The notes: generated by a model from the letters alone, not told the origin. A stretch of 64,000 nt of DNA from Microbacterium testaceum StLB037 (GCF_000202635.1 NC_015125.1:2480001-2544000); one strand, 5' to 3'; counted from the first letter of the stretch, positions 8,227 through 16,565 are shown. Made by a program: numbers and translations.

Positions 8227-8245
8227 ATAGCTAAGGCTAACCTAA
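8227..8245. promoter_or_regulatory. IdeR/DtxR iron box in divergent promoter
   Basis: Read on the minus strand the 19 bp are TTAGGTTAGCCTTAGCTAT, 16 of 19 matching the consensus TTAGGTTAGSCTAACCTAA. The box covers a minus-strand -10 (TAGCCT, 8234-8239) for the SIP gene and a plus-strand -10 (TAACCT, 8238-8243) for the binding-protein gene, so one bound Fe(II)-repressor would shut both. Confidence 0.85.
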
Positions 8246-8309
8246 CTTCGCGACCGGCCCCGGAGTGTGGCCGATCCCCCTCGCACATACAGCACTGGAG
8301 AGATTCCGC

Positions 8310-9275
8310 ATGAGCACTCGTCTGATCCGTCCCCTCGCCGCCGCATCTTTGGCGGCCGCCCTGGCCCTCACCGGCTGCGCCTCCGGGGCCGCCGCTCCCG
8401 CCGAGCAGGCCGCCGCGACCACCGTGACCGTCGAAGACAACCACGGCTCGATCGAGGTTCCCGTGAACCCCGAACGCGTCGTCGCCCTCGACAACACGAC
8501 GTTCGAGACCCTCAGCGAGTGGGGCGTGACGCTCGTCGCGGCCCCCAAGCCGCTCATGTACGACCTGTGGCCCTCGCTCTCGGGCGGCGACGAGGTGCTC
8601 GACGCCGGCCTGCACCGCGAGCCGAACATCGAGAACATCCTCGCCGCGGACCCCGACCTGATCGTCGGCGGATACCGCTTCCGCGAGATCTACGACCAGC
8701 TGAAGGACATCCAGCCCGCGACGATCGAGACGAGTCCGCGCGACGGGGAGGAGCACACCTCGGAGCTCAAGCGTCAGACGGCCATCCTCGGCCAGGTCTT
8801 CGACAAGAACGACGAGGCGACGAAGCTCTCCGCCGACCTGGATGCCGCGATCGCCGACGCGAAGGCCGCGTACGACCCGTCGCAGACGGTGATGGGGCTG
8901 ATCACGTCCGGGGGGAAGATCTCCTACGCCGCCCCCGGAGAAGGGCGCGGCGTCGGCCACCTCTTCCCGACGCTGGGCCTGACCCCCGCGCTCGACCGCG
9001 CGGCCGAGGACGCCTCCCACGGCGATGACATCAGCGTCGAGGCGATCGCCGCCGCGAACCCCGAGTGGCTGTTCGTCCTCGACCGTGACGCGATGTTCGG
9101 GGAGGACGGCTACGTCTCGGCGAAGGACCTGATCGAGAACGCCGAGGCGCTGAAGAACGTGCCCGCGGTGCAGAAGAACCAGATCGTCTACCTCGACGGC
9201 AGCTTCTACCTCGACGAGGGCATCCAGGCCTACACGAAGCTCTACCGCTCGGCCGCCGAGGCGTTCGCCTCCTGA
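8310..9275 (+). CDS. Ferric-siderophore ABC transporter, binding lipoprotein
   Basis: A 321-residue FepB/FecB-type lipoprotein with lipobox LALTGC, then VTVEDNHGSIEVPVNPERVV, the classic opening of the siderophore-binding fold, and EPNIENILAADPDLIVGG. ATG 8310 has GGAGAG about 8 nt upstream; the frame extends upstream but the signal peptide fixes this start. It captures the ferric siderophore outside the membrane and hands it to the two permeases that follow. Expected to be repressed by iron through the box at 8227. A hairpin after its stop may make it more abundant than the permeases. Confidence 0.94.
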   Translation: MSTRLIRPLAAASLAAALALTGCASGAAAPAEQAAATTVTVEDNHGSIEVPVNPERVVALDNTTFETLSEWGVTLVAAPKPLMYDLWPSLSGGDEVLDAGLHREPNIENILAADPDLIVGGYRFREIYDQLKDIQPATIETSPRDGEEHTSELKRQTAILGQVFDKNDEATKLSADLDAAIADAKAAYDPSQTVMGLITSGGKISYAAPGEGRGVGHLFPTLGLTPALDRAAEDASHGDDISVEAIAAANPEWLFVLDRDAMFGEDGYVSAKDLIENAEALKNVPAVQKNQIVYLDGSFYLDEGIQAYTKLYRSAAEAFAS

Positions 9276-9281
9276 TCCCCG

Positions 9282-9310
9282 GTGGGGGTCCGGATGCCGG
9301 GCCCCCACCC
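9282..9310 (+). terminator. Attenuator-like hairpin between binding protein and permease
   Basis: Arms GGTGGGGGTCC (9282-9292) and GGGCCCCCACC (9300-9310) pair over 11 bp with one G-U, loop GGATGCC. It lies in the 40-bp gap before the permease start. With no U-tract it would be a partial terminator or mRNA stabiliser, which commonly raises binding-protein levels over permeases in ABC operons. Confidence 0.6.
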
Positions 9311-9315
9311 TCGCC

Positions 9316-10290
9316 ATGATCGTCACCGCTCCTTCCCCCCGAACGCTCGGGCATCGCCTCGCCCTGCCCGCGGCCACCGCGGGCGTCACCGCCCTCGTCG
9401 TCGTGTCGCTCTTCGTCGGCGTCTACGACATCGCCGGCGAGGGATTCGGCACCGAGATGTTCTTCATCTCGCGAGTGCCCCGCACCCTCGCCCTCGTGCT
9501 CGCGGGCTGCGCGATGGCCGTCTCGGGCCTGATCATGCAGCTGCTCACGCAGAACCGGTTCGTCGAGCCCTCCACCACCGGCACGTCCGAGTGGGCCGCC
9601 CTCGGCCTGCTGGTCACGGTGCTCCTCGCGCCGACCGCGCCCCTCATCGTGCGGATGGTCGTGGCATCCGTCGCTGCCTTCGTGGGGACGATGATCTTCA
9701 TCGGCATCCTGCGTCGGATCTCTCTGCGCTCCTCGCTCGTCGTGCCGCTCATCGGGATCATGCTCGGAGCGGTGGTGTCGGCGTTCACCACGTACCTCGC
9801 CGTCTCGACGAACTCCCTGCAGATGCTCGGCACCTGGTTCATGGGCAGCTTCACCTCGATCGTCCGCGGACGCTACGAGGTGCTCTGGGTCGTGGCGATC
9901 GTCGTGGTCCTCGTCTTCCTCTCCGCCGACCGCATCACCGTGGCCGGTCTCGGCCGCGACATCGCGACCACTGTCGGCGTCGACCACACCCGCGTGATGC
10001 TCATCGGTGCGGGTCTTGTCGCCGTCGCGACGGGCGTGACCACCGTCGTGGTCGGCTTCCTGCCGTTCCTCGGATTGGTCGTGCCCAACCTCGTCTCGAT
10101 GTGGCGGGGCGACAACGCCCGCGCCAACCTGCCGTGGGTGTGCCTCGGCGGAGTGGCCATCGTCGTCGTGTGCGACATCGTCGGGCGGGTGATCCGGATG
10201 CCGTTCGAGGTCCCCGTCTCGATGATCCTCGGGGTCGTCGGGTCCGCGGTGTTCATCACCCTGCTGCTGAGGATGCGTGCCCGTGCCTGA
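9316..10290 (+). CDS. Ferric-siderophore ABC transporter, permease 1 (FecCD)
   Basis: A 324-residue FecCD permease with about nine hydrophobic segments. Diagnostic are RVPRTLALVLAGCAMAVSG near residue 55, the EAA-like loop LGRDIATTVGVDHTRV, and GFLPFLGLVVPNLVSMWRGD. It pairs with the next permease to form the membrane channel. Same operon as the binding protein and ATPase; the next gene begins inside its stop codon region. Confidence 0.94.
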   Translation: MIVTAPSPRTLGHRLALPAATAGVTALVVVSLFVGVYDIAGEGFGTEMFFISRVPRTLALVLAGCAMAVSGLIMQLLTQNRFVEPSTTGTSEWAALGLLVTVLLAPTAPLIVRMVVASVAAFVGTMIFIGILRRISLRSSLVVPLIGIMLGAVVSAFTTYLAVSTNSLQMLGTWFMGSFTSIVRGRYEVLWVVAIVVVLVFLSADRITVAGLGRDIATTVGVDHTRVMLIGAGLVAVATGVTTVVVGFLPFLGLVVPNLVSMWRGDNARANLPWVCLGGVAIVVVCDIVGRVIRMPFEVPVSMILGVVGSAVFITLLLRMRARA

Positions 10291-11293
10291 GGTCCTGACC
10301 CGTCCCGCTCCGGCGCTCGCGCTCCGCCGCCCACGGATCGCCCTGCGGTTCGGAATCCTCGCTCTCGTGGTGATCGTCGCCGCCGTCGGCGTCCTCACCT
10401 GGAACGTGCCGGGGGAGCCGGGCTCGCGCGCTTTCTGGCTGGCCGTGAACCTCCGCGTGGTGAGCGTCGCGACGATCGCCCTCGTCGCCTGCTGTCAGGC
10501 GGTCGCGACGGTGCTCTTCCACACCGCGACGGCGAACCGCATCCTCACCCCGTCGATCATGGGCTTCGACGCGCTCTACGTCGTCATGCAGACGGCGCTG
10601 GTGTTCTTCTTCGGCAGCGCCGCGCTCTCGGCGACCGACGGCCTGCTCAAGGTCGTCGTGCAGAGCGCGCTGATGGTCGGTTTCGCGACCCTCCTGTACG
10701 GCTGGCTCTTCGCCGGGCGCCGTGGCAACCTGCACATCATGCTGCTCGTCGGCGTCGTGCTGGGCGTCGGCTTCGGCTCGCTCTCGACCGTCATGCAGCG
10801 GTTGTTGACCCCCAGCGACTTCGACATCCTCTCGGCCCGCCTCTTCGGCAACCTCTCGAACTCGGATGCCGAGTACCTCCCGTGGGGAGCGCTGGTCGTC
10901 GCCGTCGTGCTCGTTCTCGTCTGGCGCGCGCGACACCGTCTCGACGTGCTGGCGCTGGGCCGCGAGGCATCCGTCAATCTGGGGCTCGCGTACCGCCGCG
11001 AGGTGATCGGCGTGCTCGTCCTCGTCGCCGTGCTCATCTCGGTGTCGACCACGATGGTCGGTCCGATGACGTTCTTCGGCTTCCTCGTCGCAACCCTCGC
11101 GTACCAGCTGGCGGGCTCGTCTCAGCACCGCGTGGTGCTGCCGTTCGCGGTGCTCCTCGGCATGGCGACCCTGCTCGGCGGGTACTTCGTGCTGCGGCAC
11201 GTGTTCTACGCCGCGGGGATGCTCTCGATCATCATCGAGTTCGTCGGCGGCGTCTTCTTCCTCATCTACCTGCTCCGAAAGGGGTCGCTGTGA
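10283..11293 (+). CDS. Ferric-siderophore ABC transporter, permease 2 (FecCD)
   Basis: A 336-residue FecCD permease: VNLRVVSVATIALVACCQAV, FNTA-like HTATANRILTPSIMGFDALY, the coupling loop LGREASVNLGLAYRREV and GPMTFFGFLVATLAYQLAGS. GTG 10283 has GAGGA about 9 nt upstream and overlaps the previous stop; GTG 10277, two codons earlier, is possible but sits too close to that site. Forms the heterodimeric pore with permease 1. Confidence 0.92.
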   Translation: MPEVLTRPAPALALRRPRIALRFGILALVVIVAAVGVLTWNVPGEPGSRAFWLAVNLRVVSVATIALVACCQAVATVLFHTATANRILTPSIMGFDALYVVMQTALVFFFGSAALSATDGLLKVVVQSALMVGFATLLYGWLFAGRRGNLHIMLLVGVVLGVGFGSLSTVMQRLLTPSDFDILSARLFGNLSNSDAEYLPWGALVVAVVLVLVWRARHRLDVLALGREASVNLGLAYRREVIGVLVLVAVLISVSTTMVGPMTFFGFLVATLAYQLAGSSQHRVVLPFAVLLGMATLLGGYFVLRHVFYAAGMLSIIIEFVGGVFFLIYLLRKGSL

Positions 11294-12048
11294 TCTCGCT
11301 CACCGACGTGACCATGACCTACGGCGACCTCACCGTCCTCGGCCCCGTGACCCTCGACATCCCCGCCGGCGGCGTCACCGCGCTCGTCGGTCCGAACGGT
11401 GCGGGCAAGTCGACCCTTCTCACGATCGTCGGGCGCCTGACGACCGCGACGAGCGGACGCGTCACCGTCGCCGGCAACGACGTCACGACGACCCCGGGGC
11501 GGACGCTCGCGAAGATCGTGTCGATCCTCCGGCAGGAGAACCACTTCGTCACGCGGCTCACCGTGCGCGAGCTCGTCGGTTTCGGACGCTTCCCGCACTC
11601 GCAGGGCCGCCTCACCGCCGACGATCATGCCAAGGTCGACGAGGCCATCGCCTTCCTCGACCTCACCGCGCTGTCGGGTCGCTACCTCGACCAGCTCTCC
11701 GGCGGTCAACGCCAGCGGGCATATGTCGCGATGGTGCTCGCGCAGGACACCGACTACATCCTGCTCGACGAGCCGCTCAACAACCTCGACATGAAGCACG
11801 CCGTGGCGATGATGGGCCAGCTCCGCCGCGCGGCGGACGAACTCGGCAAGACCATCGTCATCGTCGTGCACGACATCAACTTCGCGGCGGCGTACGCCGA
11901 TCGCATCGTCGCCCTGTCGGAGGGGCGGGTGGTGCACGTCGGCACCCCGGGCGACCTCATGACGTCGGACACTCTCGAGGAGGTCTTCGGCACCCCCGTC
12001 GAGGTGCGAAACGACGGACCGTACCCGCTGGCGGTGTACTACCGATGA
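11290..12048 (+). CDS. Ferric-siderophore ABC transporter, ATPase
   Basis: A 252-residue FepC-type ATPase with all catalytic elements: Walker A GPNGAGKST, Q-loop ILRQENH, signature LSGGQRQR, Walker B YILLDEP, D-loop NNLD and switch His in VVHDINFA. GTG overlaps the permease stop as GTGA, with AAGGGG upstream. Powers import by the two FecCD permeases. Last gene of the import operon; convergent with a small membrane protein gene 4 bp away. Confidence 0.95.
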   Translation: MISLTDVTMTYGDLTVLGPVTLDIPAGGVTALVGPNGAGKSTLLTIVGRLTTATSGRVTVAGNDVTTTPGRTLAKIVSILRQENHFVTRLTVRELVGFGRFPHSQGRLTADDHAKVDEAIAFLDLTALSGRYLDQLSGGQRQRAYVAMVLAQDTDYILLDEPLNNLDMKHAVAMMGQLRRAADELGKTIVIVVHDINFAAAYADRIVALSEGRVVHVGTPGDLMTSDTLEEVFGTPVEVRNDGPYPLAVYYR

Positions 12049-12052
12049 GCCG

Positions 12053-12274
12053 TCAGAGCTGGATGCCGTTGTCCTCGTCGTTCACGCCGACGTTACGGCC
12101 GCGGCTGGACTCGTACGCGATGAGCCACCCCACCGACACGGCCGCGGCGAGGATCACGCCCAGCCACACGTTCTGCCAGATCAATCCGAACAGGATGCCG
12201 AGACCCAGCAGCAGCACGCTGCCGAGCACCCAGTACGTGCGTCCGCGCGGCCAACCGGTCCCTGTCTGCGTCAT
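12053..12274 (-). CDS. Small two-helix membrane protein
   Basis: A 73-residue protein with two hydrophobic helices, YWVLGSVLLLGLGILFGLIW and the segment WLGVILAAAVSVGWLIAY, and a charged C-terminus. I do not recognise the family. TAGGCT lies 6 nt before its ATG, supporting a real, leaderless gene. It sits between the siderophore ATPase (convergent) and the second SIP gene (divergent) but need not share their role. Confidence 0.72.
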   Translation of the reverse strand: MTQTGTGWPRGRTYWVLGSVLLLGLGILFGLIWQNVWLGVILAAAVSVGWLIAYESSRGRNVGVNDEDNGIQL

Positions 12275-12280
12275 GGCCCC

Positions 12281-12286
12281 AGCCTA
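12281..12286 (-). promoter_or_regulatory. Leaderless -10 (TAGGCT) for the 73-residue protein
   Basis: TAGGCT on the minus strand, 6 nt, then ATG at 12274. Confidence 0.65.
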
Positions 12287-12344
12287 GGGGCCGCCCCTTC
12301 CTTCCCCCGGAATTCCTCCATCCCACCTCTTCCCGAAGGACGAC

Positions 12345-13178
12345 ATGGCCCGCACGAATGCCGCACAGACGCGGCAGAAGCCCCTCGACAGCACCCTCCT
12401 CACCCTCCGCGTGCGAGAGCGACGACGCCTCTCGCCGTCGTTCGCGCGCGTCACGCTCGTCGGTGAGGACCTCGCGAGATTCGTGCCGCTCGGTCGGGAC
12501 CAATGGTTCCGCCTGTTCCTGCCCGTCGCGGAGGGCACGCTCGCACGTCTGCCGAAGAGGCTCGACACCCTCGCCTACGTCCGGTACCTGGCGATCGCCA
12601 AGACCGAGCGTCCGGTGCTGCGCAATTACACCGTCGCCGGGTTCCGTCCCACCGGTCCGGACGGCCCCGAGCTCGACGTCGACTTCGTGATCCACGGTTC
12701 CGCGGCCGACGGCACCGCGGGACCGGCGGCGACCTGGGCCGAGACCTGCGAGCCGGGCGACGCCGTCGCGATCCTCGACGAGGGCATCTTGTTCACCCCC
12801 GCCGCCGAGGTCTCGGGCCCCTTCGCGCTCGTGGGCGACGAGACCGCTCTGCCGGCGATCAGCGGCATCCTGGCATCCCTTCGCGCGGATGCCACGGGTA
12901 CAGCGCTCGTCGAGGTCCCCGACGCGGGCGACGTGCGAGACCTCGTCGCGCCGGCCGGTGTGGACGTGCGATGGGTCGTCCGCGTCGACCCGCACGCGAC
13001 CCCGGGGATCGCCGTGCGCGACGCGGCGACCGAGGGGGACACCGCGGTGCCCGCGTACGCGTGGGTCGCGGGGGAGCAGTCGCTCGTGGCGGCGATGCGG
13101 CGGCAGTGGGTGCGAGCGGGCGTCGACAAGCGCGCGATCTCGTTCACGGGATACTGGCGCGCGCCGCGCGGTCACTGA
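12345..13178 (+). CDS. Siderophore-interacting flavoprotein, second copy
   Basis: A 277-residue SIP-family ferric-siderophore reductase: RYLAIAKTERPVLRNYTVAG holds the FAD-binding R-x-Y-T motif, followed by VGDETALPAI, AWVAGEQSLVAAMRRQWV and the terminal ISFTGYWRAPRGH. Start ATG has GAAGGA 6 nt upstream. It is about 30 percent similar by eye to the SIP at 7450, differing in the longer N-terminus, so the locus encodes two distinct reductases, perhaps for different siderophores. No iron box is visible in its 70-bp upstream gap. Confidence 0.9.
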   Translation: MARTNAAQTRQKPLDSTLLTLRVRERRRLSPSFARVTLVGEDLARFVPLGRDQWFRLFLPVAEGTLARLPKRLDTLAYVRYLAIAKTERPVLRNYTVAGFRPTGPDGPELDVDFVIHGSAADGTAGPAATWAETCEPGDAVAILDEGILFTPAAEVSGPFALVGDETALPAISGILASLRADATGTALVEVPDAGDVRDLVAPAGVDVRWVVRVDPHATPGIAVRDAATEGDTAVPAYAWVAGEQSLVAAMRRQWVRAGVDKRAISFTGYWRAPRGH

Positions 13179-13221
13179 CCTCGTCGACCTTCGGGCTCTC
13201 GTCGCCCGGGGCCGGGACGGT

Positions 13222-14211
13222 TCAGCGGTCGCGGTGGTCCTCGGGGTGCAGCCGGGGGCCGCGGCGCGGCTCCAGCGCGGACCCGACGTAGATGAGGCGG
13301 ATGACACGCTGACGATGCCCCGCGAACGGTTCGAGCAGCTCGAGCATGCCGTCGTCGTCAGTGCGGTGACCGGTGAGGGCATAGCCCACCTGATGCGCGA
13401 GGTGGTAGTCGCCCACGCTCACGGCATCCGGATCCCCGAAAGCGCGGATGCGCGTCTCGGCGCTTGTCCAGATCCCGACCCCGCGCAGGCTGATGAACAC
13501 GCGGTCGCGGGCTTCGCCGTCGGGGGCGGCGCTGGCTGCGCGCACGACGGACCCGCCTCTCCGTGCCGTTTCGACGATCGTTCGGGACTGCGGGGGCTCG
13601 AGCCCGGCGCGGTGCCAGGCCCACGAGGGCACGTGCCGCCAGCCCTCGATGTCGGGCGGCGCGAACATCGGTCGCGGCGTCGGGCCCGGCGCCCGTTCGC
13701 CGTACCAGGTGACGATGCTGCGCCAGGCTGAGAACGCCTGCAGGCTGGTGACCTTCTGCTCCATGATCGCGCTGACCAGCGCGTCGAAGACGAGGTCGGT
13801 CCGCCCGATGCGCAGATCCGGATGCCGCCGATGCCACTCCGCGACCGAGGGATGCCGCGACGCATCGAAGCCGTCGGGCTCGTCGAGTTTTCCGCACAGC
13901 GCCGGCAGCTGATCGAGCGCCCACGCGGCACCCGGGCCCCAGGCCGCCGCGCGGACGGCGCCCCCGATGCTCTGGCGCAGCGCCAGGGTGGCGACCCCCA
14001 GCGGGGTGCGGCTGACGCGCCAGACGATGCCGCCGGCGCCCAGGGGGGTGGACGAGAAGTAGGTCGGATCGTTGCGGCCGTGCCGTTGCGCGGCCACCGC
14101 GTGACCGACGTCGACGGGCTGCGCGGGGCGGTACTCGCTCTCGAGCGGGCGTTCGGCGGGCGCCGCCAGCTCGCGCGGCGTCTGCCGCGTGCGCACCCCG
14201 GTCGACCTCAT
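13222..14211 (-). CDS. DNA-3-methyladenine glycosylase (AlkA/HhH-GPD)
   Basis: A 329-residue HhH-GPD base-excision glycosylase. LVFDALVSAIMEQKVTSLQA is the conserved AlkA helix, LRGVGIWTSAETRI (about 242-255) the helix-hairpin-helix, and Asp268 in SVGDYHLAHQVG the catalytic aspartate. It removes alkylated purines from DNA. No iron-sulfur cysteines, as expected for the AlkA branch. Start ATG is preceded at 6 nt by TAGGGT, so the message is likely leaderless. Confidence 0.9.
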   Translation of the reverse strand: MRSTGVRTRQTPRELAAPAERPLESEYRPAQPVDVGHAVAAQRHGRNDPTYFSSTPLGAGGIVWRVSRTPLGVATLALRQSIGGAVRAAAWGPGAAWALDQLPALCGKLDEPDGFDASRHPSVAEWHRRHPDLRIGRTDLVFDALVSAIMEQKVTSLQAFSAWRSIVTWYGERAPGPTPRPMFAPPDIEGWRHVPSWAWHRAGLEPPQSRTIVETARRGGSVVRAASAAPDGEARDRVFISLRGVGIWTSAETRIRAFGDPDAVSVGDYHLAHQVGYALTGHRTDDDGMLELLEPFAGHRQRVIRLIYVGSALEPRRGPRLHPEDHRDR

Positions 14212-14217
14212 GCCGAC

Positions 14218-14223
14218 ACCCTA
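14218..14223 (-). promoter_or_regulatory. Leaderless -10 (TAGGGT) for the AlkA-type gene
   Basis: TAGGGT on the minus strand, 6 nt, then ATG at 14211. Confidence 0.65.
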
Positions 14224-14328
14224 CGTCGCCCCACCGACATCGCCGCATCCCGGCCCCATCCGCCCGCTCGCCGACGGTGCGGCGCTCGCGGCGGGGTCGG
14301 CGTGGGGACACCCGCGGCGCGGGCGCGT

Positions 14329-14431
14329 GGTGCGATGCGCGCGGTGCGATGCGCGCGGTGTGGCGCGCGGTGTCGCGGCCCGCGGTGTCGCACCTGCGGT
14401 GTTGCGGCGCGCGGTGTCGCGGCCCGCGGTG
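14329..14431. repeat. Short GC-rich tandem and direct repeats
   Basis: Two tandem 14-bp copies of GGTGCGATGCGCGC (14329-14356) are followed by a 26-bp sequence present twice (14362-14387 and 14406-14431). The block lies between the divergent-ended AlkA promoter and the stop of the winged-helix regulator. No coding frame is convincing; it looks like slippage-generated sequence. Confidence 0.7.
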
Positions 14432-14436
14432 GTCGG

Positions 14437-15204
14437 TCAGAAGCGGTCGGGCGAGGGGGTACCGTGGCCGTACCGGATCGAGACGTCCGCGTGACGATCG
14501 AAGCGGTAGCCGACGCCGCGCACGGTGCGCACGATGTCCTCGTAGGCGCCGAGCTTCGCGCGCAGGCGGCGCACGTGCACGTCGATGGTGCGCTCACCGG
14601 GAGCGTCGTCGTCGGTCGAGCCTTCCCACAGGGATGCCACGAGCTCGGCGCGCTCGATCGTGCGGCCCTCGCGCAGCACGAGGTACTGCAGCAGCTCGAA
14701 CTCCTTGAAGGTGAACGCCGCCGACTCGCCGTCGATGAGCACGCGCTTGCGCGAGATGTCGACGACCACGCCGCCGGGTGCGCGGTCCTCCTCGGCGGGC
14801 TCGTCCTTGGTGCGGGCGACCGCCGACGGCTCGTGCAGAGCGAGGCGCACGACGTCGACGTCACGGCCGCCGGCACCCGTGGGGGCGAGGGCGACGGTCG
14901 CGTAGGTCTCGGCGGCGGGGGCCAGCTCGCCGAGCGTGCGGCGCAGGGCCTCGACGAGCGTACCGAGGCTTACACCGGCAGCGGCGGCCTTGGCTTCGTC
15001 GATGCCGACGTAGAGGGCGAAGCCGCGAGGGGCGGAACCGGCGGGGAGCGCGGGGCGAGCGGCCGGGGCGGCGGCTGCCGGAGCCGGGGCGGGAGCGGCG
15101 GGCACCGGGGTGACGGGGCGAGCGGCGGCCGGGGCGACGGGGCGGGCAGCGGCGGGGCGGATGGCGGAGGTGGAGGGGCGGTCGAGAACAGCGGAGATCG
15201 ACAT
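14437..15204 (-). CDS. Orphan winged-helix (OmpR/PhoB-type) transcriptional regulator
   Basis: A 255-residue protein. Residues 12-60 are an Ala/Pro-rich, probably disordered arm. Residues about 62-130 (FALYVGIDEAKAAAAGVSLG onwards) form a small unrecognised domain that is not a receiver: no phospho-acceptor Asp cluster or conserved Lys is visible. Residues about 147-245 are a full PhoB-type DNA-binding domain: FTFKEFELLQYLVLREGRTI, ERTIDVHVRRLRAKLG and the wing IVRTVRGVGYRF. So it binds DNA like a response regulator but lacks the phosphorylation module, and its signal is unknown. Its upstream region is long and has a palindrome that could be an autoregulatory site. Confidence 0.82.
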   Translation of the reverse strand: MSISAVLDRPSTSAIRPAAARPVAPAAARPVTPVPAAPAPAPAAAAPAARPALPAGSAPRGFALYVGIDEAKAAAAGVSLGTLVEALRRTLGELAPAAETYATVALAPTGAGGRDVDVVRLALHEPSAVARTKDEPAEEDRAPGGVVVDISRKRVLIDGESAAFTFKEFELLQYLVLREGRTIERAELVASLWEGSTDDDAPGERTIDVHVRRLRAKLGAYEDIVRTVRGVGYRFDRHADVSIRYGHGTPSPDRF

Positions 15205-15640
15205 GAGGATGAAGTCCTTGGGTGTGTGAACCCGGGCGTCGTCAGGAGGCGGGGTTCGACGGGAGGTGAGGGCCGAAGGGCCGGTGCGCGGTGTCCGGAC
15301 ACGCGTGATCGACGCGTGACGCAGACGACCGGGCGACGATGTCGGCGTTCAGAAGCTCGAGATCGTCGGAACGAGGGTCGCTGTTAGCGGCACATTCGAC
15401 AACACATGACAACGCGGCCGGGCATCATCATGCCGGCAGTCCCGTTCGCCTCCCGGGCGGACAGAGAACGCGCATTGACAGTCATGGGGGGATTATGACG
15501 CAGGAAGTCCGATCGCGTCAAATCGCACCGGATGCCACCCCCTCGGGCATTCTGCGCAGTCGAACGGCGTGAAGGTGGGAGCCGACCGTGCATTCTGTGC
15601 TCCCGCGTCCCGGTCCGCGTGCCGGGCGTACCCTCTCGTC
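15205..15640. other. Long intergenic region upstream of the orphan regulator
   Basis: About 430 bp with no convincing gene; the short frames here lack start signals. It holds a palindrome CACGCGT-GATCG-ACGCGTG (15300-15318), about 100 bp upstream of the regulator's ATG, and an AT-richer patch (15385-15420) with TTGTCA/TTGTCG elements reading toward the regulator, a plausible promoter zone. A TTGACA also occurs on the plus strand near 15475 without a well-spaced -10. Confidence 0.5.
15629..15634 (+). promoter_or_regulatory. Leaderless -10 (TACCCT) for the small GNAT-like gene
   Basis: TACCCT, 6 nt, then ATG at 15641; it fixes the start among several in-frame options upstream. Confidence 0.65.
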
Positions 15641-15934
15641 ATGGCTGACCTGCTTTTCGCCGACGACAAGGCCGCGTCCCGTTTCACCCTGCACCGGGGA
15701 GACGATCTGGTCTCCGTGCTCGACTACCGGGACGACGGACGCACCGTGGCTCTCACCCGGGCCTTCACCATCCCCACGTTTCGCGGGCACGGCTACGCGG
15801 CCGTGATCACCGAGCGCGCGGTCGACGCGATCGAGGCCGCCGGCGACCGGCAGATCCTCCCCGTCTGCTGGTACGTGGGGGAGTGGTTCGAGGCGCACCC
15901 GGAGCGGGCCGGCATCCTGAAACAGCGCGCCTGA
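15641..15934 (+). CDS. Small GNAT-like N-acetyltransferase (YjdJ type)
   Basis: A 97-residue single-domain protein of the short GNAT branch (COG2388-like): FTLHRGDDLVSVLDYRDDG, then ALTRAFTIPTFRGHGYAAVI, where R-G-H-G-Y-A is the acetyl-CoA pyrophosphate loop, and ILPVCWYVGEWFEAHPE. Such proteins acetylate small molecules or nothing known. Two small acidic protein genes follow on the same strand. Confidence 0.83.
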   Translation: MADLLFADDKAASRFTLHRGDDLVSVLDYRDDGRTVALTRAFTIPTFRGHGYAAVITERAVDAIEAAGDRQILPVCWYVGEWFEAHPERAGILKQRA

Positions 15935-16024
15935 GCCGGGCCGTACGCAGCCCCGATGCGGGCGTCAACCCCTGCCCGCTCTCCGCTCGGCGCGAGGAAG
16001 CTGGATGCGTCGAAAGGGGAAGTC

Positions 16025-16234
16025 ATGACCGACGACCGCGACCTGCCCGAAGGTGTCATCAACGCCGACCCGCCCGGTGGATGGGAGAGCGGCGCCGTCG
16101 CCGACGGCGAGAACGCAGAGCAGAACGAGAACGCCAAGGGGTCGCCGCAGCTGAACGACGCGGCTCCCTCGGACCCCATCGAGGGGGATGCCGCCAGCCA
16201 GGGCATCGACCCCGATATGAGCACGGAGGACTGA
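16025..16234 (+). CDS. Small acidic hydrophilic protein
   Basis: A 69-residue, strongly acidic, Asn/Asp/Glu-rich protein with no hydrophobic core, probably disordered. ATG 16025 has AAGGGGAAG close upstream; the frame extends further up but without a signal. No known domain. The next gene starts 1 bp after its stop with its own GGAGG, so the two form an operon. Confidence 0.68.
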   Translation: MTDDRDLPEGVINADPPGGWESGAVADGENAEQNENAKGSPQLNDAAPSDPIEGDAASQGIDPDMSTED

Positions 16235-16235
16235 C

Positions 16236-16556
16236 ATGTCGGACGAGACCCGCACCCCGCAACCCTCCGCCGGTCCCGATGGCGGAGCTTCGCCCGCCGA
16301 TTCGGTCGGCGGCGCGCTGCACGACGAGAGCAAGCACGTCTCGCGCCCCGGCGAACAGTCGGAACCGAAGATGGACACCCACCCCACGGACGACGAGGCG
16401 CGCATCGCCGGCGTCGTCGTCCAGACGCGCGCCGACGTGGGCGGCAAGAGCGAGGAGCGCGTGGCCGACGTCCTGCGCCAGCGCTTCGCCGACATCGGCC
16501 TCGAGCTGGGCGACGACCGCATCCGCGCCCTCGCCGCCGAGGTGAACGCCTCCTGA
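16236..16556 (+). CDS. Hypothetical protein, disordered N-terminus plus helical C-terminus
   Basis: A 106-residue protein. Residues 1-50 are polar, Pro/Ser/Asp-rich; residues 52-106 form a compact amphipathic segment, RIAGVVVQTRADVGGKSEER and VADVLRQRFADIGLELGDD, that recurs in small actinobacterial hypothetical proteins but has no function I can name. Strong GGAGG 5 nt before ATG. Operon partner of the acidic protein before it; a perfect terminator hairpin follows. Confidence 0.7.
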   Translation: MSDETRTPQPSAGPDGGASPADSVGGALHDESKHVSRPGEQSEPKMDTHPTDDEARIAGVVVQTRADVGGKSEERVADVLRQRFADIGLELGDDRIRALAAEVNAS

Positions 16557-16565
16557 GCCCCCTCC

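Noticed and set aside
15339..15593. Short frames on both strands upstream of the small GNAT gene
   Set aside because: No ribosome site, no TANNNT spacing and no recognisable sequence; treated as regulatory intergenic DNA.
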